Translations under genes and position numbers: made by a program | The notes under the pieces: generated by a model | Told to the model about the DNA's origin: nothing | The model's database searches: none | The model's input: only the letters and a program-made list of their open reading frames with translations | Shown: positions 44,657-53,452 of the stretch, piece by piece | Layout of the letters: the number at the start of each line of letters is the position of its first letter | Numbering within the stretch: the first letter of the stretch is position 1 | Source of the DNA: Shouchella oshimensis | GTDB lineage: Bacteria; Bacillota; Bacilli; Bacillales; Bacillaceae_D | DNA: 64,000 nt | Direction: 5' to 3' | Assembly (NCBI RefSeq): GCF_002019765.1 | Contig: NZ_KV917380.1 | Coordinates: 2,890,792 to 2,954,791, forward strand

Positions 44657-46306
44657 TTATTGATTTGTAAGCGAAACGTGCTTCAAGCTTTCACTCGTTG
44701 ATGGGTGAGGAACATAACCTGAAATAATATCGGAACCTGCTAACACCGGTATCGAGTGAACAAGTGGAACCATAGGCGCATCTTCATGAATGAGCACTTG
44801 TGCTTCTTCATAGTAGCTCGCTCGCTCGTCTGGATCGACCGTTCGTTTTGCTTGGTCCAATAATGCATCGACTTCCTCGTTGCTATAGAACGTTTGGTTA
44901 CTTCCTGGAATACCATCAGTGTGAAGAATGGTTCCTAAGAAATAATCAGCATCACCATTGACCCCGGACCATCCAAGCATAAACACATCATGATAGCCCA
45001 GTTCAATTTCCTCTAAATAAACAGCCCATTCTTTTTCTACAATATTAGCGGTAATATTCAATTCACTTAACTCCGCTTGAATTAATTCAGCAGCGCGCAT
45101 TGGGTTTGGCATGTAAGGTCGAGCAACAGGCATTGTCCATAGATCAAATTCAAATCCATCTTCAAGTCCTGCTTCTGCTAAGAGCTCTTTCGCTAAATCT
45201 AGGTCATATTCGTAATCTTCGATGTCGTCATTATGTCCTAAATAATCTTCTGGGATTGCATTTTTAGCTGGTGTAGCTTGTCCACCGTATACAGCTGCAA
45301 TGACACCTTCTTTATCAATTGCATGGTTAAATGCTTTTCGAACGAGTGGGTCATCAAATGGTTCTACTTCTGTATTAAAGCCAAGGTAACCGATATTATT
45401 TGGTACACGCTCAAAAATTTCGAACCCATCTGCACCTTCAACTTGCGCAATATCATCTGGTGACAACCCATCCATTAAGTCAATATCACCTGACATTAGA
45501 GAAGAGAGTCGCGCTGAATTGTCACCGATAACAGAGAACGTTACACCCTCTAAGTACGGAAGTCCTTCTTCCCAATAATCTTCATTTTTCTTTAAAACGA
45601 TGCTTGAATCTCGTTGCCAGCTCTCGAACTTAAAAGGACCTGTCCCAACTGGGTTTTCGTCAATATCTGTCCCATATTCCTCTAAAGCCGCTGGAGAGAT
45701 AATACCGAAGTAACTTGCCGCAACGTTTTGTAAAAACGCCCCTAACGGCTCATTTAAAATAAATTCAACTTCGTAATCATTGATTACGTTAATCTCTTCA
45801 ATGACATCTTCTTCGCCTACACCAAATAATGTTCCATATACACTGTACGTATAACCTTCATCTCGAAATGCAAATTCGTGATCCGGATTCGCCCAACGTT
45901 CGAAATTGACCTTAACAGCCTCTGCATTAAACGGTGTACCATCATGGAACGTTACACCCTCTCTTAACGTAAAGACATAGCTTAATCCATCTTCACTAGG
46001 CTCCCAGTTTGTAGCCAATCCTTCTTTTAACTCAAAAGAATCTTGTTCGAACTCAATCAACGTTTCATAGATTTGTTTTGTTACACGTGAAGATTCTCCA
46101 TCTGTGACAGCACCAGGATCCAACCCTTGCGAGTCTCCTCCTCTAGCGAAGATTAATACCCCGCCATCCGTTTGCTCTGTACCATTTCCATTGTCATTTG
46201 TATCTGTGTTTCCATCACTTGCCGTATCTTCATCGCCTCCACAAGCTGCCAATAGTAAGAGAGACAAGCATGATACTGAAATTAAATTCATTTTTACTTT
46301 TTTCAT
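44657..46306 (-). CDS. Peptide ABC transporter substrate-binding lipoprotein
   Basis: A 549-residue family 5 extracellular solute-binding protein. A signal peptide with lipobox SLLLLAACGG (lipid Cys at about residue 22) is followed by an acidic, Asn/Gly-rich linker and the binding fold (IYETLIEFEQDSFELKEGLA, LREGVTFHDGTPFNAEAVK). Similarity is to dipeptide/glutathione binders of the DppA/GsiB type. The mature protein is strongly acidic, as common for exported proteins of alkaliphiles. Its ATG overlaps the stop of the upstream ATPase gene (TAATG). Confidence 0.9.
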   Translation of the reverse strand: MKKVKMNLISVSCLSLLLLAACGGDEDTASDGNTDTNDNGNGTEQTDGGVLIFARGGDSQGLDPGAVTDGESSRVTKQIYETLIEFEQDSFELKEGLATNWEPSEDGLSYVFTLREGVTFHDGTPFNAEAVKVNFERWANPDHEFAFRDEGYTYSVYGTLFGVGEEDVIEEINVINDYEVEFILNEPLGAFLQNVAASYFGIISPAALEEYGTDIDENPVGTGPFKFESWQRDSSIVLKKNEDYWEEGLPYLEGVTFSVIGDNSARLSSLMSGDIDLMDGLSPDDIAQVEGADGFEIFERVPNNIGYLGFNTEVEPFDDPLVRKAFNHAIDKEGVIAAVYGGQATPAKNAIPEDYLGHNDDIEDYEYDLDLAKELLAEAGLEDGFEFDLWTMPVARPYMPNPMRAAELIQAELSELNITANIVEKEWAVYLEEIELGYHDVFMLGWSGVNGDADYFLGTILHTDGIPGSNQTFYSNEEVDALLDQAKRTVDPDERASYYEEAQVLIHEDAPMVPLVHSIPVLAGSDIISGYVPHPSTSESLKHVSLTNQ

Positions 46307-47301
46307 TAAATAATCCCCTTTTCATCATTTTGATTAAATAAATGGCACGCAACGCGATGGTTTGGTTCTACTTCCTGCCAGGCTGGTACAGTTGTTTTAC
46401 AAATATCCATTGCATTGGGACACCTTGTATGGAACGTACAGCCAGTTGGCGGATTTGAAGGACTCGGTACATCTCCTTTTAAAATCGTTCGCTCCGATTT
46501 CAAATCAGGATCAGGTATTGGGACTGAAGACAAGAGTGCTTTTGTATATGGATGCTTCGGTTCTTCATATAGAGCGTCACTTGAAGCTAGTTCTACCATT
46601 TTACCTAAATACATGACTCCAACACGATCACTTATATGTTTCACAACACTTAGATCATGAGCGATAAACACATAAGTCAATTTGAATTCATCCTTTAATG
46701 ATTCCATTAAATTAAGAATTTGCGATTGAACAGAAACATCTAATGCAGAAACTGGCTCATCACAAATAATCAGCTTCGGGTGAACGGCTAATGCTCGAGC
46801 AATACCGATTCGCTGTCTTTGACCACCGCTGAATTGATGAGGATACCGATTCGCATGCTCTTTTCGCAACCCTACTTTTTCAAGCAGTTCTTCTACACGC
46901 TTTTTCCGTTCTTGTTTATCGCCGATTCCATGGATGAGCATTGGCTCACCAATTATTTTCCCAACTTTATGACGTGGGTTTAATGATGCATATGGATCTT
47001 GAAAAATAATTTGCATATCTCTTCTGACTTTTCTAACTTTTTCATCAGTAAGCGCCAATATATTTTCCCCATTAAAATAGACTTCTCCCGATGTTGGCTC
47101 AATTAACCGCAAGATCGATTTCCCAGTCGTTGATTTACCACAACCTGATTCTCCAACGATCCCGACAATTTCCCCTTCTTCTACGGAGAACGAGACGCCA
47201 TCAACTGCTTTCACTTCTCCTACTTTCTTAGATAAAGCGCCACCTTTAATATCAAAGTACGTCTTCAAATTTTTAATTTCTAATAAGGGCTTAGCCGACA
47301 C
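46306..47301 (-). CDS. dppF: Peptide ABC transporter ATPase, DppF/OppF-like
   Basis: A 331-residue ATPase. Walker [16 protein letters not shown], signature [15 protein letters not shown] and Walker [13 protein letters not shown] are all present. The C-terminal oligopeptide_ABC extension carries cysteines in [15 protein letters not shown], expected for this family and able to hold a Fe-S cluster. I start at the GTG 47301, with AAGGAGG upstream; the longer frame lies in the upstream gene. It overlaps that gene by 11 bases. Confidence 0.93.
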   Translation of the reverse strand: MSAKPLLEIKNLKTYFDIKGGALSKKVGEVKAVDGVSFSVEEGEIVGIVGESGCGKSTTGKSILRLIEPTSGEVYFNGENILALTDEKVRKVRRDMQIIFQDPYASLNPRHKVGKIIGEPMLIHGIGDKQERKKRVEELLEKVGLRKEHANRYPHQFSGGQRQRIGIARALAVHPKLIICDEPVSALDVSVQSQILNLMESLKDEFKLTYVFIAHDLSVVKHISDRVGVMYLGKMVELASSDALYEEPKHPYTKALLSSVPIPDPDLKSERTILKGDVPSPSNPPTGCTFHTRCPNAMDICKTTVPAWQEVEPNHRVACHLFNQNDEKGII

Positions 47302-48280
47302 TTTCTTGTTCCTCCTTGTATAGCAAACAGCGACAAGCACGACCTTCTTCTAAATTGAGCAAAGCTGGATCTTCGAAGAAACATGCATCAAAAGCAAATT
47401 CGCAACGATCTGCAAAACGACAGCCGTTTTCGATTGACCCTGGCTGTGGCACGGTGCCTGGGATCGAATAAAGCGTCTGTTGCTTTTCAGCCATATTTGG
47501 CAACGATCGAATTAATCCCTGAGTATATGGATGCTTTGGATCTTTTAAAATCATCCGGGTCGATCCTTCTTCAACAACTTGTCCTGCATACATAACAACA
47601 ACACGATTACATATGTCAGCTACTACGCCTAAATCATGTGTAATAAATAATATAGCTGTTCCTTTTTCTCGATTCAATTCCCTCATCAAATCTAGAATTT
47701 GGGCTTGAATGGTTACATCTAGAGCCGTTGTTGGTTCATCTGCAATTAAAACTTCTGGGTCGCACGACATTGCCATCGCAATCATAATCCGTTGACGCAT
47801 TCCACCAGATAATTGATGTGGATAACTTTCAACAATTTCTCTTGCACGAGGAATACCAACCATCTCCACTAATTGGATCGCCTTTTCTAGCGCCTCTTTC
47901 TTTGTTAGGTTGTTGTGATTGCGAATGGCTTCAACAAGCTGATTCCCAATGGTGAATAAAGGATTTAAGGAAGTCATCGGCTCCTGAAAAATCATGGAGA
48001 TTTCTTTTCCTCTTATTTTCTTCATTCTCTTGTTTGAAACGGTAACGAGGTTCTCCCCATTAAAGAGAATTTCACCTCTACTAATTTTCCCAGGTGGGCT
48101 TGGAATAAGCCGCATAATGGATAAAGACGTTACGCTTTTCCCACACCCTGATTCACCTACAATTCCGACAACTTCACCTTTATGTAGTTGAATACTAACG
48201 CCATCAACAGCTGGAACAGACTTTCTACCAGATTGAAAAGTCGTTTGTAAATCTTTCAATTGAAGCACAATGTTATCCAT
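47291..48280 (-). CDS. dppD: Peptide ABC transporter ATPase, DppD/OppD-like
   Basis: A 329-residue ATPase. Walker [16 protein letters not shown], signature [15 protein letters not shown] and Walker [13 protein letters not shown] are canonical, and the C-terminal [15 protein letters not shown] carries the family's cysteines. First gene of the unit D-F-A-B-C, the same order as the B. subtilis app operon. ATG 48280 has AAGGGGGGG upstream; the longer frame covers the promoter region. Confidence 0.93.
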   Translation of the reverse strand: MDNIVLQLKDLQTTFQSGRKSVPAVDGVSIQLHKGEVVGIVGESGCGKSVTSLSIMRLIPSPPGKISRGEILFNGENLVTVSNKRMKKIRGKEISMIFQEPMTSLNPLFTIGNQLVEAIRNHNNLTKKEALEKAIQLVEMVGIPRAREIVESYPHQLSGGMRQRIMIAMAMSCDPEVLIADEPTTALDVTIQAQILDLMRELNREKGTAILFITHDLGVVADICNRVVVMYAGQVVEEGSTRMILKDPKHPYTQGLIRSLPNMAEKQQTLYSIPGTVPQPGSIENGCRFADRCEFAFDACFFEDPALLNLEEGRACRCLLYKEEQESVG

Positions 48281-48522
48281 TAGACCCCCCCTTACGGCAT
48301 TACTAACGATACGTATAACAATACATAAGATTGATTCATAGAACAATGTTTTTTAAGTTTTTAAATAGTTTTATCTAGTAAAAATTTTTCCTAGACTCCT
48401 CCTTTATATTCTCTATTTAACGACAATTCCCTTTATTTCTTCAACGATTTCATATAATTTATCACACATTTTAATTATTTGCAATTTTTGTCGAATAAAA
48501 ATAAAGTATTATATCCATATAA
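48281..48522 (-). promoter_or_regulatory. Leader and promoter region of the peptide transporter
   Basis: About 240 AT-rich bases without a supported gene. Two candidate promoters can be read on the minus strand: TTGCAA-N17-TAAATT and, closer to the gene, TTGTTC-N17-TATTGT. An AAAGGAGGAG stretch near 48405 has no start codon after it. Confidence 0.4.
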
Positions 48523-48572
48523 AAACGCCGCAAACAAATGATTCTGTACCGAATCATCGTTTGCAGCGGAAA
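48523..48572 (-). terminator. Long terminator of the 602-residue membrane protein gene
   Basis: On the minus strand CGCTGCAAACGATGATTC pairs with GAATCATTTGTTTGCGGCG around GGTACA, a stem of about 17 bp with few mismatches, followed by TTTTT. Confidence 0.85.
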
Positions 48573-48579
48573 TGTTTTT

Positions 48580-50388
48580 TTATTCGTCCGAAGAGTCTGC
48601 TTCTTCCTCTTCATTGACCTCTTGTTCATTTTCGTCCTCTAATTCAAAGTCTTCTATCTCTCCAAATTCTTCATCTGTTGTAAGGTTAATGAATTCAATA
48701 ACTGGCAATACACTTTCTCCAGTATCATTCACAATGACTTCAATTTCGTCTCCAGGCTGAATAAATACTGCAGCTGCATTTCCCGTCATATCAAATTCTA
48801 GCACACGACTCTCTCCCTCTAGGAGCACTTGAATGAATCGAGAATTAGACACTTGACTCACTCGATACACTGTTCCTTCAACCTCTAACTCATCTAATAG
48901 ATTCGTCGGAATATAATCGTCTGTTCCTAAATCGTTTGCTAACATTTGACGGTAATGGTGAAACGCTTCTTCTCGCGATGTTCCAGTAGCAACACTTGAC
49001 GTATCAGCATGAACCATAGCAATCTCTCTCATTAACCCGCTCTGATCCACAACTGGTACTACCCACGTGTAGTTATCATAGATCGAATATAATACAGGCT
49101 GTGTGCCTTCCCATTGCTCACGTTGGAATGACCGATTAACGGCATCCCGTGCACCTCTAGCATTCGTCATACCGGATGTACCTGCATAATAAGTTGCTTC
49201 TCCTGTTTGTGCATTAACCATTGTAAAACCGACCATTGCATTGGATTCCTGATTTGGTCTCATATGGTCAATCATCCAATACATATTTCCGTCTGGTCCA
49301 AGTACACCAATCATTTCTTCATCACTTGTTGGTTGGTGTACCCCTTCTTTTGCAAATAAAGAATTAATTAATCCATTGCTATACGTTCCAAACCAGTACG
49401 CGTAATCAAGCGCTAAAGAATAATGTATAGCATTATCGATAAAGTCAGGCTGTTCTCCTAACGCATACTTCTCCGCTTCCCCTGTAACCGGGTTAACTAG
49501 TATAACGCCGTCTGCTTTCGGGGCACTACGGTAGTGGTCATAGTATGCATAAGAATACGCGTAATAAGGATTCCCATCATCATCGGGCTCGAATGAATAA
49601 TCAATTAATATTACATCACCATAAAGACTCCGAATATGCCGTTCTAAGTTTTCTCCTAAAAAAGCGCTTGGTACATAAGTCATTTCATAGTCATCAACTA
49701 GTACCGCTTCTGCATTTGGATTCTCTGCACTAACCATAACGTATCCAGGTGCGCTGTCGGCTCTCAGCCAGCGCCAAACACTAGAGTATTCAATTGGTGA
49801 TACCCAATACAACTCGCCGTCGATTCGCTGAATGGCCGACTCGCCTAGTTCATAAAAAGAATAATTATCTATATTCCCGAATACAATTTCCGATTTGTAT
49901 CGAGCATACGAATGTGGAACAGATCGAACACTTTCTTCCGTTACTGAATCAATTGAATCGGTTGAAATCTCAATCTCACCTAGTTCACTTAATTGTTGTG
50001 TAATCGTTAGTGGATACACCATGTTCATAACAAGCAACCCAATAAATAAAACAGCACCAATTCCTGCTTGAGTTAAGCGAACATTTCCTTTTTTAAGTTT
50101 CTGTACTTTTTTCTTTTTAGTCGCGGTAGATAACCCTTGGGCTGCTTGAAAAAAACCTGAAACGAGCAGATTAATGGCAACGATAAATCCGAAACTATTT
50201 ACAAATCCTGTAAGTGAATGATCCACCAATAGAATATAAATAAGAACAAAACTGATCACTACGCCAATTCCATAGCGTAGTACTTGGCTTAATAACCATT
50301 GTTTTGGCATTTTCTTCAAACCACGCATCCATTCACGTGGATTTAAATTTAAACATGTTAACCCCATAATCATAATCCAAAAAAACAT
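48580..50388 (-). CDS. Large membrane protein of unknown function, 602 residues
   Basis: Residues 1-125 hold about four hydrophobic segments with a basic stretch between the third and fourth (TATKKKKVQKLKKGNVRL). Residues about 130-560 form a long, mostly hydrophilic domain that should face outside. It contains two similar units, ILVNPVTGEAEKYALGEQP and FTMVNAQTGEATYYAGTSG, like the beta-hairpin of PepSY/YcdB-type repeats. The last 35 residues are almost all Glu and Asp. I do not recognise the family as a whole. ATG with GGGGAGAG upstream. It is a single-gene unit diverging from the lipid kinase gene, and its extreme acidity fits an exported domain of an alkaliphile. Confidence 0.75.
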   Translation of the reverse strand: MFFWIMIMGLTCLNLNPREWMRGLKKMPKQWLLSQVLRYGIGVVISFVLIYILLVDHSLTGFVNSFGFIVAINLLVSGFFQAAQGLSTATKKKKVQKLKKGNVRLTQAGIGAVLFIGLLVMNMVYPLTITQQLSELGEIEISTDSIDSVTEESVRSVPHSYARYKSEIVFGNIDNYSFYELGESAIQRIDGELYWVSPIEYSSVWRWLRADSAPGYVMVSAENPNAEAVLVDDYEMTYVPSAFLGENLERHIRSLYGDVILIDYSFEPDDDGNPYYAYSYAYYDHYRSAPKADGVILVNPVTGEAEKYALGEQPDFIDNAIHYSLALDYAYWFGTYSNGLINSLFAKEGVHQPTSDEEMIGVLGPDGNMYWMIDHMRPNQESNAMVGFTMVNAQTGEATYYAGTSGMTNARGARDAVNRSFQREQWEGTQPVLYSIYDNYTWVVPVVDQSGLMREIAMVHADTSSVATGTSREEAFHHYRQMLANDLGTDDYIPTNLLDELEVEGTVYRVSQVSNSRFIQVLLEGESRVLEFDMTGNAAAVFIQPGDEIEVIVNDTGESVLPVIEFINLTTDEEFGEIEDFELEDENEQEVNEEEEADSSDE

Positions 50389-50510
50389 CGACTCTCCCCT
50401 TCCTTCACCAGTATACTACGAGTGAAAGGCAATTGGGTTTCAATTACGTGCAAATTTACTGAGAATGTGAGAAAACTAAACTAGGATAAATTTGCTAGAG
50501 GTGAAAATGT

Positions 50511-51401
50511 ATGAAACAGGCACTCATTATTTTAAATCCAAGCTCCGGTAAAGAGAAAGCGCACACTTATGCTAAACAAACATCTCGCTTGCTAGAAGAA
50601 ACAGGATATACAGTTGCCGTAAAAGAGACGCAAAAAGAGTTTGACGCAACCGCTTTCAGTACAGAAGCGTGCAAAGAGAAAATTGACTTAGTCGTTTCAC
50701 TTGGTGGAGATGGAACACTGCACGAAACGATAAATGGCATGATGAACCAGCCACATCGACCGAAGCTGGCTGTTGTTCCACTCGGTACAGTAAATGACTT
50801 TGCACGAGCACTTCATATTCCTTTACAGCCAGAAAAGGCAATTAACATGTTGCGTTCCACCACTACACGCAAAGCTGATATTGGCAAAATCAATGACCAA
50901 TTGTTTATTAATGTTGTAGCAGCGGGTCAATTAGCTACTTCGTTATCAGAAGTTCCATCAGAAGATAAATCAAAACTAGGTTTTTTTGCTTATGTAAAAG
51001 AAGGTATTAAAACATTCGCTGGTGATGCCTCATGCACAATGAGCGTAGAATACGATGAGCAAAAATGGGAAGGACGAGCATTACTCTTTATTGCAGCCTT
51101 AACGAATTCAGTAGGTGGTTTTGAACAGCTGGCTCCTGCAGCAGAAATTGACGATGGTTACTTACACTGCTTCATTATAAAAGATACGAACTTATTCACC
51201 ACAGCTGCTGTAGGGACTTCCTTACTAGCCGGTAATTTAGAGCATAGTAAATATGTACATGTCTTTAAAGCAAAACGGGTTCGCGTATCAACAAATAATG
51301 ACTTAACGACGAATGTTGATGGAGAGTCGGGAATGTCACTACCTGTTACTATTGAACTGATCCCTAGCTATATCGATGTCCTCATCCCATTAACTAAATA
51401 A
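50511..51401 (+). CDS. Lipid kinase of the DgkB/YegS/BmrU family
   Basis: A 296-residue diacylglycerol-kinase catalytic family protein. IILNPSSGKEKAHTYAKQ at the N terminus and the nucleotide loop LVVSLGGDGTLHETINGMM near residue 60-80 are diagnostic; the second motif AVVPLGTVNDFARAL is also present. The C-terminal part has the typical VDGE (TNVDGESGMSL). It phosphorylates a lipid such as diacylglycerol, but whether it is true DgkB or a BmrU-type relative cannot be told. ATG with AGAGGTG upstream. Confidence 0.9.
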   Translation: MKQALIILNPSSGKEKAHTYAKQTSRLLEETGYTVAVKETQKEFDATAFSTEACKEKIDLVVSLGGDGTLHETINGMMNQPHRPKLAVVPLGTVNDFARALHIPLQPEKAINMLRSTTTRKADIGKINDQLFINVVAAGQLATSLSEVPSEDKSKLGFFAYVKEGIKTFAGDASCTMSVEYDEQKWEGRALLFIAALTNSVGGFEQLAPAAEIDDGYLHCFIIKDTNLFTTAAVGTSLLAGNLEHSKYVHVFKAKRVRVSTNNDLTTNVDGESGMSLPVTIELIPSYIDVLIPLTK

Positions 51402-51403
51402 GT

Positions 51404-51440
51404 TAGCGCTACGACGAGCGCTTTTTTGAAAAGCGTCGTT
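51404..51440 (+). terminator. Overlapping hairpins after the lipid kinase gene
   Basis: AGCGCT-ACGACG-AGCGCT with six T can form one terminator. The same bases can instead form ACGA/TCGT plus CGCTTTT/AAAAGCG, a longer alternative stem that also serves the minus strand. Confidence 0.7.
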
Positions 51441-51506
51441 TACCGCGTTAGTGGACTTTTCTTCGTTGAAACTTGGTGCCAACACGCCTTTTTCTCCATC
51501 TAAATC

Positions 51507-51653
51507 TTATACACTATTTATTAATTGCGTAATTAAAAAAATAACGGCTGCTATCGCTGCAATTGAAAAAACGATACGTAAAATGGCTTTCGTCACACCT
51601 GCTAAGATGACAAATAAAATAACGGCAACTATAATCCAAATCATTGTTTCCAT
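51507..51653 (-). CDS. Small two-span membrane protein, 48 residues
   Basis: ATG with AAGGAGAG upstream, 48 codons and a TAA stop. Two hydrophobic helices, MIWIIVAVILFVILAG and VFSIAAIAAVIFLI, are joined by a short basic loop (VTKAILR). I do not recognise a family. It is convergent with the lipid kinase gene. The plus-strand frame over the same bases has no ribosome site and is discarded. Confidence 0.7.
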   Translation of the reverse strand: METMIWIIVAVILFVILAGVTKAILRIVFSIAAIAAVIFLITQLINSV

Positions 51654-51842
51654 TTTCGTTCTCTCCTTGTGACCGTAGTCTTAATCGACAAAAGTGCGTA
51701 CATTTACATTAAGCTCGATCCATTTAATGTGCATTCTACAAAATCCTACAAAACCTTGCTCTTTTTTCAGAAAATTATTAATGAAGTTCCTCTATAAGTG
51801 TGCCATAATACAGATAAGAACAAGTAGGAAGGAGTTCGTTGC

Positions 51843-52016
51843 ATGTACGCTGTAACCCGTATCGTCGATGGCTATACTCAGTCGCTAAAAAACTCCTCTA
51901 CACCATATGATAAATTATTTTCCTCTTATGAACATGCAGATCATTTAGCTTCAAAACTAAATTCAAATACATTCCCTGAAATGCACTGGAAAGTAAATAA
52001 AGTATTTCGACCATAA
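51843..52016 (+). CDS. Small protein of unknown function, 57 residues
   Basis: ATG with GGAAGGAG upstream and a strong terminator 6 bases after the stop. The peptide is soluble and mixed in charge (RIVDGYTQSLKNSSTPYDKL, then SYEHADHLASKLN). No signal or membrane segment. I do not recognise the family, but ribosome site and terminator mark a genuine gene. Confidence 0.7.
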   Translation: MYAVTRIVDGYTQSLKNSSTPYDKLFSSYEHADHLASKLNSNTFPEMHWKVNKVFRP

Positions 52017-52019
52017 TAC

Positions 52020-52052
52020 GAGCACCCCTTTTATGGAGGGGGTGTTTTTTTC
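52020..52052 (+). terminator. Terminator of the 57-residue gene
   Basis: CACCCC and GGGGTG pair around a TTTTATGGAG loop, with seven T after. Confidence 0.85.
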
Positions 52053-52072
52053 TTTGTTCCCTTTTCTTTTTC

Positions 52073-52101
52073 CTGACAAACCTTCTCTTCTTATGTATAA
52101 A
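52073..52101 (+). promoter_or_regulatory. SigA promoter of the OpuAC-like gene
   Basis: CTGACA (52073-52078), 17-base spacer, TATAAA (52096-52101). Each box has five of six consensus bases. Confidence 0.75.
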
Positions 52102-52170
52102 AGGTGTACGTTTCGCCACAATATGGTAAGGTTTACTTTATGGAATTCAATAAGGAGGCTACACATCACT

Positions 52171-53046
52171 ATGAAAAAGCATTACCTTGTTGTCACTGCA
52201 TTCGCTGCCACGGCTGTTTTAAGCGGATGTGGAAGCGATAACACCAACCAAGAGGATTCAACTGGCACCATTCAAATAGGCTATAATTTATATGCAGAGG
52301 CTATCGCATTTTCTCACGTATGGGAGCAACTTTTAGAAGAACAGGGCTATGATGTTGAATTGGCTTCTGTTGAGAAAGCATTTTTATTTTCAGGTGTAGA
52401 GCAAGGAGATTATGACATCGGCTTCAACACTTGGTTACCATTAACAGATCGTGCATATATTGATGAAAATAGTGATACAATTGATGTTCAAGAAGATGGT
52501 GTTCTATACGAAGGCGCCACGTTAGGGCTTGCCGTACCTACATATATGGAAGATGTTCAGTCAATAGCTGATCTACCAGATGCATATGATGATCTTAACG
52601 GAACAATTTATGGTATTGATCCTGGCTCAGCTTTAATGGGTATAACAGAAGATGAGGTCATTCCCCATTACGGACTTGAAGACTTTTCCCTTTCAGCTTC
52701 ATCTGAACAAGCAATGGTTGCAGAGCTTCAAAATGCTTATCAAAATGAAGATCCTATTGTTGTTACTTTATGGAGCCCCCATTGGACTTTAGGTGAGTAT
52801 GACTTGAAATTTCTTGATGATCCAGACCGTATTTATGGTGAACCAGACGATATTTACTACCTAGCTCGAAAAGGATTAGAAGAAGACCATTCAGACGTTA
52901 TTACATGGCTAAATAATGCACAATTTACAGATGAAACACTTGGTGAGCTTCTTCAGTTACAAGCAGAATTAGATGATGACGAGGAAGCGGCTAAACAATG
53001 GATTGAACAAAATCGAGAACTTGTTGACAGTTGGTTAGAGAAATAA
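52171..53046 (+). CDS. Glycine betaine/choline-type ABC substrate-binding lipoprotein (OpuAC-like), orphan
   Basis: A 291-residue lipoprotein with signal peptide and lipobox AVLSGCGS (lipid Cys near residue 20), then an acidic mature part. The binding fold of quaternary-amine carriers is seen in GYDIGFNTWLPLTDR-like DYDIGFNTWLPLTDR and VVTLWSPHWTL, which place the Trp residues that cage glycine betaine. The ATG at 52171 has AAGGAGG upstream; the longer frame is not supported. No permease or ATPase gene is adjacent, so it must work with a transporter encoded elsewhere. A 275-bp repeat begins one base after its stop codon. Confidence 0.88.
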   Translation: MKKHYLVVTAFAATAVLSGCGSDNTNQEDSTGTIQIGYNLYAEAIAFSHVWEQLLEEQGYDVELASVEKAFLFSGVEQGDYDIGFNTWLPLTDRAYIDENSDTIDVQEDGVLYEGATLGLAVPTYMEDVQSIADLPDAYDDLNGTIYGIDPGSALMGITEDEVIPHYGLEDFSLSASSEQAMVAELQNAYQNEDPIVVTLWSPHWTLGEYDLKFLDDPDRIYGEPDDIYYLARKGLEEDHSDVITWLNNAQFTDETLGELLQLQAELDDDEEAAKQWIEQNRELVDSWLEK

Positions 53047-53047
53047 A

Positions 53048-53322
53048 GAGGCTGGGACATAACGGAAAGTAGTATTTGAAAAGACGAATAGTCTAAACTA
53101 TGCTGAGTAGCACCGCTACAGGAGAACCCTTCGCTTTCCGGGGACACGGCCTCAGCCTCCTCTGTGGAAAACCGCCACTTCAGAGTCTTCAGACACGTGC
53201 TGATCCCCCAGGAGTCTTCTGATTCTCCTTCCGCTCATTTTCATATAAAACAAACGACGAACGTTCCTATTTTCAGGAATGTTCGTCATTTTGGTCTGTC
53301 TATCTACTTTTGTCACAGCCTC
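53048..53322 (+). repeat. 275-bp MITE-like repeat, copy 1 (plus orientation)
   Basis: Starts GAGGCTGGGACA and ends TGTCACAGCCTC, giving imperfect terminal inverted repeats. A second copy of exactly 275 bp lies inverted at 57194-57468; by hand I count 14 mismatches and no gaps. An internal hairpin GACGAACGTTCCT/AGGAATGTTCGTC lies near 53252-53290. The interior also has GGAGAA and TTCTCC stretches that can pair. It codes for nothing I can support. Similar GAGGCTGGGACA-type intergenic repeats are, as I recall, common in Bacillaceae. Confidence 0.9.
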
Positions 53323-53379
53323 ATTTTTATGGTACAAATCACTTAACAACCACACTAACTAAGCACAAATGGTTTTACC

Positions 53380-53408
53380 TTGACAGCGTACACAATTTTA
53401 ACTAAGAT
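53380..53408 (+). promoter_or_regulatory. SigA promoter of the YeeE/TsuA-like gene
   Basis: TTGACA (53380-53385, perfect -35), 17-base spacer, TAAGAT (53403-53408), about 45 bases before the GTG start. Confidence 0.7.
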
Positions 53409-53452
53409 AATACAATCCTTTTCGGATAAATTTAATAGGATAAGGTGATGAC

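Noticed and set aside
48395-48425. AAAGGAGGAG ribosome-site-like stretch on the minus strand
   Set aside because: No start codon at a suitable distance and only a very short frame; not a gene.
51451-51672. Plus-strand 73-codon ORF
   Set aside because: No ribosome site; it is the shadow of the 48-residue membrane protein on the minus strand.
53152-53355. ORFs of about 60-70 codons in both repeat copies (also 53164-53346 and 57134-57352)
   Set aside because: They lie in the 275-bp repeat, have no ribosome sites and run through hairpin arms; the similarity between copies comes from the repeat itself.
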